Source: Lysobacterales bacterium
GTDB taxonomy: Bacteria > Pseudomonadota > Gammaproteobacteria > Xanthomonadales > Marinicellaceae
Reading direction: 5' to 3'
Assembly (NCBI GenBank): GCA_015494035.1
Contig: WGBZ01000303.1
Location: forward strand, 1-20,035
Length of the DNA: 20,035 nucleotides
Under the pieces are notes generated by a model. The model worked only from the letters and a program-made list of their open reading frames with translations. It was not told where the DNA came from and did no database searches. Of the stretch, positions 16,299-20,035 are shown piece by piece. A program made the position numbers and the translations under genes. Each line of letters opens with the position of its first letter. Position 1 is the first letter of the stretch.

Positions 16299-17354
16299 AT
16301 GCTGGAAAGCCTTTCACGATCCCTGCTGCACCGCCTGGACCCGGAAACCGCCCACGACCTGTCTTTGCGCAGCCTGGCGGCCATCGGCAAAACCCCGCTG
16401 CGCCTGGCCGTGGGCCAGGCCATTGAAGAAAAACCGGTCACCTGCATGGGAATCACCTTCCCCAATCCGGTGGGACTGGCGGCCGGATTTGACAAAAACG
16501 CGGCGGCACTGGATGGGCTGTCCGCTATGGGTTTCGGCTTTATCGAAGTGGGCACCGTGACACCGCGGCCACAAGCGGGCAACCCCAAACCACGCCTGTT
16601 TCGCCTCAGCGAAGACCAGGCCATTATCAATCGCATGGGGTTCAACAATGCTGGCGTGGATGCACTGGTTAACAACATCAAGGCCAGTCGTTACCACCGG
16701 CGAAACAATGGTGTGCTGGGCATTAATGTGGGCAAGAACAAGGACACGCCCAACGAAAACGCACTGGATGACTACCGCCATGGCTTTGAAAAAACCCATG
16801 AACTGGCCGATTATGTGGTCATTAACGTGTCCTCCCCCAACACCCCGGACTTGCGCAAGTTACAAAACGAAGCCAGCTTCCAGGCACTGCTGGATGGCAT
16901 GAAAACTGCCCAGCATCAAGCCCACCAGGCCAGTGGCAAATACACGCCGCTGGTGGTCAAGATTTCCCCGGACCAGACGCCAGAACAACTGGAGTTTATG
17001 GCCACGGCCATTCGTGAATCCGGCTTTGATGGCCTGATCTGCACCAACACCACCATCAGCCGGCCTTTGTTGCGAAACACCCGGCTAGGCAGTGAAAGCG
17101 GCGGTCTCAGTGGCCAACCGCTACTGGCCAAAGCCAACCAGACCCTGGCGCAGATGCGCGCCTTGCTGGGGCCGGATTATCCCATCCTCGGCGCAGGCGG
17201 CGTGCTGTCTGGCGAAGACGCACGCAGCAAACAAAAAGCCGGCGCCGACCTGCTGCAGATTTACACCGGCTTTGTGTATCGCGGCTCGGCGCTGATTGCC
17301 GAAGCCGCTAGAGCCTGGCAGAGCGCGGGCAAAAAACGCGACAGCCAGGCATGA
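16299..17354 (+). CDS. pyrD: Dihydroorotate dehydrogenase, quinone-dependent (class 2)
   Basis: 351 aa from ATG 16299, with GGAG five bases upstream. An open frame from 16203 would begin inside the preceding terminator and is rejected. The enzyme oxidises dihydroorotate to orotate with FMN, passing electrons to quinone at the inner membrane (step 4 of pyrimidine synthesis). The N-terminal amphipathic helix typical of class 2 is MLESLSRSLLHRLDPETAHDL. FMN/substrate motifs: VGLAAGFDKNAAALDG, VGTVTPRPQ, NRMGFNNAG, INVSSPNTPDLR with the serine base (Ser178/179) of class 2, KISPD, CTNTT and GAGGVLSGEDA. E. coli PyrD is 336 aa. The stop overlaps the murB start (ATGA), so the two are coupled. Confidence 0.96.
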   Translation: MLESLSRSLLHRLDPETAHDLSLRSLAAIGKTPLRLAVGQAIEEKPVTCMGITFPNPVGLAAGFDKNAAALDGLSAMGFGFIEVGTVTPRPQAGNPKPRLFRLSEDQAIINRMGFNNAGVDALVNNIKASRYHRRNNGVLGINVGKNKDTPNENALDDYRHGFEKTHELADYVVINVSSPNTPDLRKLQNEASFQALLDGMKTAQHQAHQASGKYTPLVVKISPDQTPEQLEFMATAIRESGFDGLICTNTTISRPLLRNTRLGSESGGLSGQPLLAKANQTLAQMRALLGPDYPILGAGGVLSGEDARSKQKAGADLLQIYTGFVYRGSALIAEAARAWQSAGKKRDSQA

Positions 17355-18382
17355 GAATCTTTCCCAAAGCCGACCTGACCGGACGCAATACACTGGCTTT
17401 GCCCGCGCGCTGTGCGCGTTTGATTGAATTGGAAAACCTAAATGATTTCAGACACTTAAAAGACTTACTTGAAGAAGATTCTGCCATCTGTGTCCTGGGT
17501 GAAGGCAGCAATACGGTGTTTGTCGATACAGAGCTGCCGCACACGGTTGTCCATCTTAAGCCACCCGCCACGATGGCCCAGGGCATAGCGCGGGAAAACG
17601 ATTTATTTGTGGTTGATGCGGGACTGTCCTGGCGCGAGCTGGTGCAATGGAGCGTCAACCAGGGACTGGGCGGTATTGAAAACCTGGCGGCCATTCCCGG
17701 CGCCTGTGGCGCGGCTCCGGTGCAAAACATTGGCGCTTATGGCGTGGAATTAAAGGACGTTCTGGAGTGGGTAGAAGTTTTTGACTGGCAACAGGGCCTG
17801 TTTCAGCGGCTGAGCAACGCAGCGTGCCAGTTTGACTACCGCAACAGCCTGTTTAAGCGCGAGCCACATCGGCCCTGGCTTATCACCCGGCTGGCGCTCC
17901 GATTACGGCCAGACACGCCGCTCAGACTGGAATACGCCGGCGTGCGAGAGGCACTGCAGGCACAGGCAATTTCCCCACAGTTGGCCAGTTACGCCCAGGT
18001 GGCCCAGGCCATCACGGCCCTGCGGGCGAGCAAACTGCCAGACCCGCGCACGCTGCCCAATGCCGGCAGTTTTTTTAAAAACCCGGTGATTTCAGCACAG
18101 AAATTGCAGGCATTGCTGGCCCAGTGGCCTGCCCTGCCCTACTGGCAACAGGCCGACGGCCAGCACAAGGTCTCGGCGGCCTGGCTGATCGAGAAAACCG
18201 GGCTCAAAAACCAGCGGGTGGGCGATGCCGGTTTTTACAACAAGCACGCACTGATTCTGGTGAATCACGGCCAGGCCACCGGTGCCGATGTGGCCGGGCT
18301 GGCTAAAAAGGTGATTGAAGATGTGAAGCAGGCCTGCGGCATAGTGCTGGAACCCGAACCGGTGACCGTCCGCGCCACCTGA
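17351..18382 (+). CDS. murB: UDP-N-acetylenolpyruvoylglucosamine reductase
   Basis: 343 aa (E. coli 342), so a type I MurB. It reduces enolpyruvyl-UDP-GlcNAc to UDP-MurNAc with FAD and NADPH, the second committed step of peptidoglycan synthesis, in the cytoplasm. FAD-binding segments LGEGSNTVFVD and NLAAIPGACGAAPVQNIGAYGVE are present, followed by YRNSLFK, the catalytic serine in LPNAGSFFKNP (Ser240) and the C-terminal substrate domain (AAWLIEKTGLKNQRVGDAGFYNKHALILVNHG). The ATG overlaps the pyrD TGA. Downstream, a palindromic element begins six bases after the stop and occupies the junction with rapZ. Confidence 0.96.
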   Translation: MRIFPKADLTGRNTLALPARCARLIELENLNDFRHLKDLLEEDSAICVLGEGSNTVFVDTELPHTVVHLKPPATMAQGIARENDLFVVDAGLSWRELVQWSVNQGLGGIENLAAIPGACGAAPVQNIGAYGVELKDVLEWVEVFDWQQGLFQRLSNAACQFDYRNSLFKREPHRPWLITRLALRLRPDTPLRLEYAGVREALQAQAISPQLASYAQVAQAITALRASKLPDPRTLPNAGSFFKNPVISAQKLQALLAQWPALPYWQQADGQHKVSAAWLIEKTGLKNQRVGDAGFYNKHALILVNHGQATGADVAGLAKKVIEDVKQACGIVLEPEPVTVRAT

Positions 18383-18388
18383 CTCATT

Positions 18389-18556
18389 TAAGGAACCTCT
18401 GATCGAATCGTGACACGGCATCTTGCGGCGTAAAATCATCCATATCTGTGTTGTAAACCTTCGCAATAGCCTTGCTATTACGCGCGGTTTGCGCCTTGAA
18501 CTGAACAATTTTTCACACACAATCTGCTCGCGTCAGATTCAATCGGAGCTTCCTTA
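18389..18556 (-). mobile_element. MITE-like palindromic element, copy C (inverted)
   Basis: 168 bp including TA flanks (18389-18390, 18555-18556). Relative to copies A and B it is in the opposite orientation: its left end continues CGTGACACGGCATCTTGC, the reverse complement of the right interior of copy A. Termini AGGAACCTCTGATCGAATC and GATTCAATCGGAGCTTCCT are inverted repeats with few mismatches. The central hairpin is kept in altered form (AATAGC/GCTATT). It lies between convergent murB and rapZ; the remaining 29 bases before the rapZ stop show no terminator. Confidence 0.86.
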
Positions 18557-18585
18557 ATCAGTCTTGCCGATCCGTCTAGTAGTGA

Positions 18586-19449
18586 TCAATCTTCCAGTTC
18601 TCGATGCTGCACCAGCACATTGCCGCGCTGGGCGCCCAGGTGTTTGGCCAGTTGCTCTGCCAGGTACACCGAACGGTGATGGCCACCGGTGCAGCCAATG
18701 GCTACCGTCAGGTAGGCGCGATCGTTTTCTTCAAAGCGCGGAATCCATTTTTCCAGCCAGTCGTGCATGTCCTGCAGGTATTCCTTCACCATGGCCTGTT
18801 GGCCCAGGTATTCGGCAATGGGCTGGTCACGGCCAGTGAAGTTACGTAATTCCGGCACCCAGTACGGGTTGGGCAGGCAGCGCGCATCAAACACGAAGTC
18901 GGCATCGAATGGCACGCCGCGCTTGAAGGCAAAGGATTTGATCAGAATGGAAACCTGGGTGTTGTTCTTGCTGAGTTGTTGCAGCAGTTGCTGACGCAGC
19001 TGGTGGACGTTACTTTCGGAGGTGTCCAGCAGCAGATCGGCACTGGCTGCCAGGGGTTCCAGCAGATCCCTTTCGGCATCAATGGCTTGGGTCAGGCTGT
19101 ATTTGAGGTTTTTGTTGGAAAGCGGATGCCGACGCCGGGTTTCACTGAAGCGTTTTAACAGAACCCGATTATTGGCCGTCAGAAACAACACTGTCGGACG
19201 CACTTTGTTTGGATCAAGGCTAGCCAGGATGTCCGGTAATTTGCGCAAGGCTTCGCCGGAATTGCGTATGTCGATACCCACCGAAACACGGGGGTAGAAT
19301 TCGGCATCTTCGGCAATGTGTTCGACAAATTTTTCCAACATTTCCACCGGCAGGTTATCCACGCAGTAATAATCCATGTCCTCCAGCGAACGCAGGGCAA
19401 TGGTTTTGCCAGAACCGGACATGCCGGTGACGATAATCAATTCCTGCAT
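18586..19449 (-). CDS. rapZ: RNase adapter protein RapZ
   Basis: 287 aa (E. coli 284). In E. coli, RapZ senses glucosamine-6-phosphate and delivers the sRNA GlmZ to RNase E, so linking GlmS level to demand for cell-wall precursors. The Walker A motif GMSGSGKT (residues 9-16) is at the N-terminus, followed by the family segment DYYCVDNLPVEML. The C-terminal RNA/ligand-binding domain includes SFAFKRGVPFDADFVFDARCLPNP and GCTGGHHRSVYLAE. The ATG has a GAGGTG ribosome site five bases upstream that overlaps the ptsN TGA, so it is read from the ptsN transcript. Whether GlmY/GlmZ-type sRNAs exist in this organism is not visible here; many non-enteric homologues may act differently. Confidence 0.95.
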   Translation of the reverse strand: MQELIIVTGMSGSGKTIALRSLEDMDYYCVDNLPVEMLEKFVEHIAEDAEFYPRVSVGIDIRNSGEALRKLPDILASLDPNKVRPTVLFLTANNRVLLKRFSETRRRHPLSNKNLKYSLTQAIDAERDLLEPLAASADLLLDTSESNVHQLRQQLLQQLSKNNTQVSILIKSFAFKRGVPFDADFVFDARCLPNPYWVPELRNFTGRDQPIAEYLGQQAMVKEYLQDMHDWLEKWIPRFEENDRAYLTVAIGCTGGHHRSVYLAEQLAKHLGAQRGNVLVQHRELED

Positions 19450-19458
19450 GCGAGCACC

Positions 19459-19905
19459 TCAGGTGGATTGAGAAAGCACGGCCAGCACTTCTTCGGCATT
19501 GCGGGCATTGTTGAGTTCCCGGTGGGTGCGATGATTACGCAGCATGCGGGCGGCATCCTGCAATATTTTTTCATGTTCCGGATCGTTCTGACGGGGAAAC
19601 GCCATGGCAATAACCGTGTCCACGTCGATATTGTCCGGGGATTCATAATCAACACCCTTTTTGAGGCGAAATAGCGCCACGCGGGTATCGCTGGAGTCCA
19701 GTGCCTGGCCATGGGGAATGGCCACCCCATTGCCCAGCGAGGTGTTGCCGCGTTTTTCGCGCTGAATGAAGCTGTCATAAATGGCGCGGGCTTCGCCGTC
19801 TTTTTTGCCCAGTTTGCGGGCAATTTCCTCAAACAGGCGTTTCTTGCTGGAAATGGGAGCATTCAGGACGATGTCCTGTTCTTCGAGCAGGTCTATCAGG
19901 CGCAT
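19459..19905 (-). CDS. ptsN: PTS IIA-like nitrogen regulatory protein (EIIA-Ntr)
   Basis: 148 aa from ATG 19905, which has GAGGA six bases upstream; an in-frame TTG at 19920 lacks this. It is the terminal phosphoacceptor of the nitrogen phosphotransferase chain (PtsP-NPr-EIIA-Ntr), regulating K+ transport and nitrogen/carbon balance through protein contacts rather than sugar uptake. The PTS EIIA type 2 domain covers the whole chain: TSLGNGVAIPHGQ with the phosphorylatable His65, then VALFRLKKGVDYESPDNIDVD and VIAMAFP. E. coli PtsN is 163 aa with His73. It precedes rapZ by nine bases, matching the conserved rpoN-hpf-ptsN-rapZ order of gammaproteobacteria. A terminator on the same strand ends only about 16 bases upstream of its start. 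Confidence 0.95.
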   Translation of the reverse strand: MRLIDLLEEQDIVLNAPISSKKRLFEEIARKLGKKDGEARAIYDSFIQREKRGNTSLGNGVAIPHGQALDSSDTRVALFRLKKGVDYESPDNIDVDTVIAMAFPRQNDPEHEKILQDAARMLRNHRTHRELNNARNAEEVLAVLSQST

Positions 19906-19920
19906 GCGCGTCCTCGGCAA

Positions 19921-19951
19921 TAAAAAACAGGGGAAGCCAGGTGGCCTCCCC
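19921..19951 (-). terminator. Intrinsic terminator just upstream of ptsN
   Basis: On the minus strand GGGGAGGCC (19951-19943) pairs with GGCTTCCCC (19938-19930), nine pairs with one mismatch and a four-base loop, followed by TGTTTTTT (19929-19922). It points toward ptsN and ends inside its leader, so it either terminates the upstream transcript (hpf in the usual order, outside the window) or attenuates read-through into ptsN-rapZ. Confidence 0.8.
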
Positions 19952-19973
19952 GTGTGTGGTCATGAATGGTGGT

Positions 19974-20035
19974 TAAGGAAGCTCAGATTGAATCTGGACG
20001 AAGCAGGTTATGCCGGAAATGTTCGAGAACAAGGC
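19974..20035 (+). mobile_element. MITE-like palindromic element, copy D (cut by window end)
   Basis: Begins with TA then AGGAAGCTCAGATTGAATC, one mismatch from the left terminus of copy B, continuing CTGGACGAAGCAGG before the window ends. After the terminal repeat it diverges clearly from copies A-C (TTATGCCGGAAATGTTCGAG), so it is an older or different subfamily member. It lies 22 bases from the terminator that precedes ptsN. Confidence 0.7.

Noticed and set aside
7826..20035. The palindromic repeats as a CRISPR array or REP/BIME cluster
   Set aside because: Copies are kilobases apart, 167 bp long, with conserved interiors and TA flanks; there are no regular spacers and the units are much longer than REP sequences.

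Overview
This window looks like a chromosomal segment of a free-living gammaproteobacterium with moderately high GC. The evidence is the core gene set: lpxH, asnS, marC, an 'NTG'-ending PEP carboxylase, class 2 pyrD, E. coli-type murB, rapZ and ptsN, which together fit a Gram-negative gammaproteobacterium. Two secreted proteins carry an I-F-x-x-G-F-E motif that I associate with Lysobacterales/Wenzhouxiangella/Marinicella-like bacteria, so I lean that way, but the lineage is not proven by this sequence.

Layout: 1-206 (+) is the end of a guanine deaminase-like gene. 268-2418 (-) encodes a secreted BNR/Asp-box propeller protein. Divergent from it are a periplasmic cyclophilin and lpxH (2504-4015, +). 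Then come a class III aminotransferase (4144-5640), asnS-marC (5746-7775, overlapping) and a pair of small unknown membrane proteins (7939-8778). 9121-11541 (+) encodes a large secreted alpha/beta-hydrolase fused to a C-terminal propeller-like region. It converges on ppc (11729-14488, -). Divergent from ppc is an aminoadipate-semialdehyde dehydrogenase-like gene (14664-16172, +), closed by a strong terminator. pyrD-murB (16299-18382, +, ATGA overlap) converge on ptsN-rapZ (19905-18586, -).

The most distinctive feature is a family of ~167-bp palindromic elements with ~20-bp terminal inverted repeats, flanked by TA and with no coding capacity: three full copies (8926-9092, 11565-11731, 18389-18556, the last inverted), one copy cut by the window end (19974-20035) and one short remnant (7833-7857). 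They look like MITEs of the kind mobilised by IS630/Tc1-mariner-type transposases, comparable in architecture to the Neisseria Correia element. They sit at gene boundaries. One forms the last base of the ppc stop codon, one lies between a good promoter and the secreted hydrolase gene, and two occupy convergent gene junctions where no ordinary terminator is visible.

Functionally the core genes cover cell envelope synthesis (lpxH, murB), pyrimidine synthesis (pyrD), translation (asnS), anaplerosis (ppc) and regulation of nitrogen metabolism and cell-wall precursor supply (ptsN, rapZ). The aminotransferase and the ALDH7-type dehydrogenase could act in sequence in lysine (aminoadipate) catabolism, but the aminotransferase substrate is unproven. 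No tRNA, rRNA, CRISPR array, transposase or prophage gene was seen.
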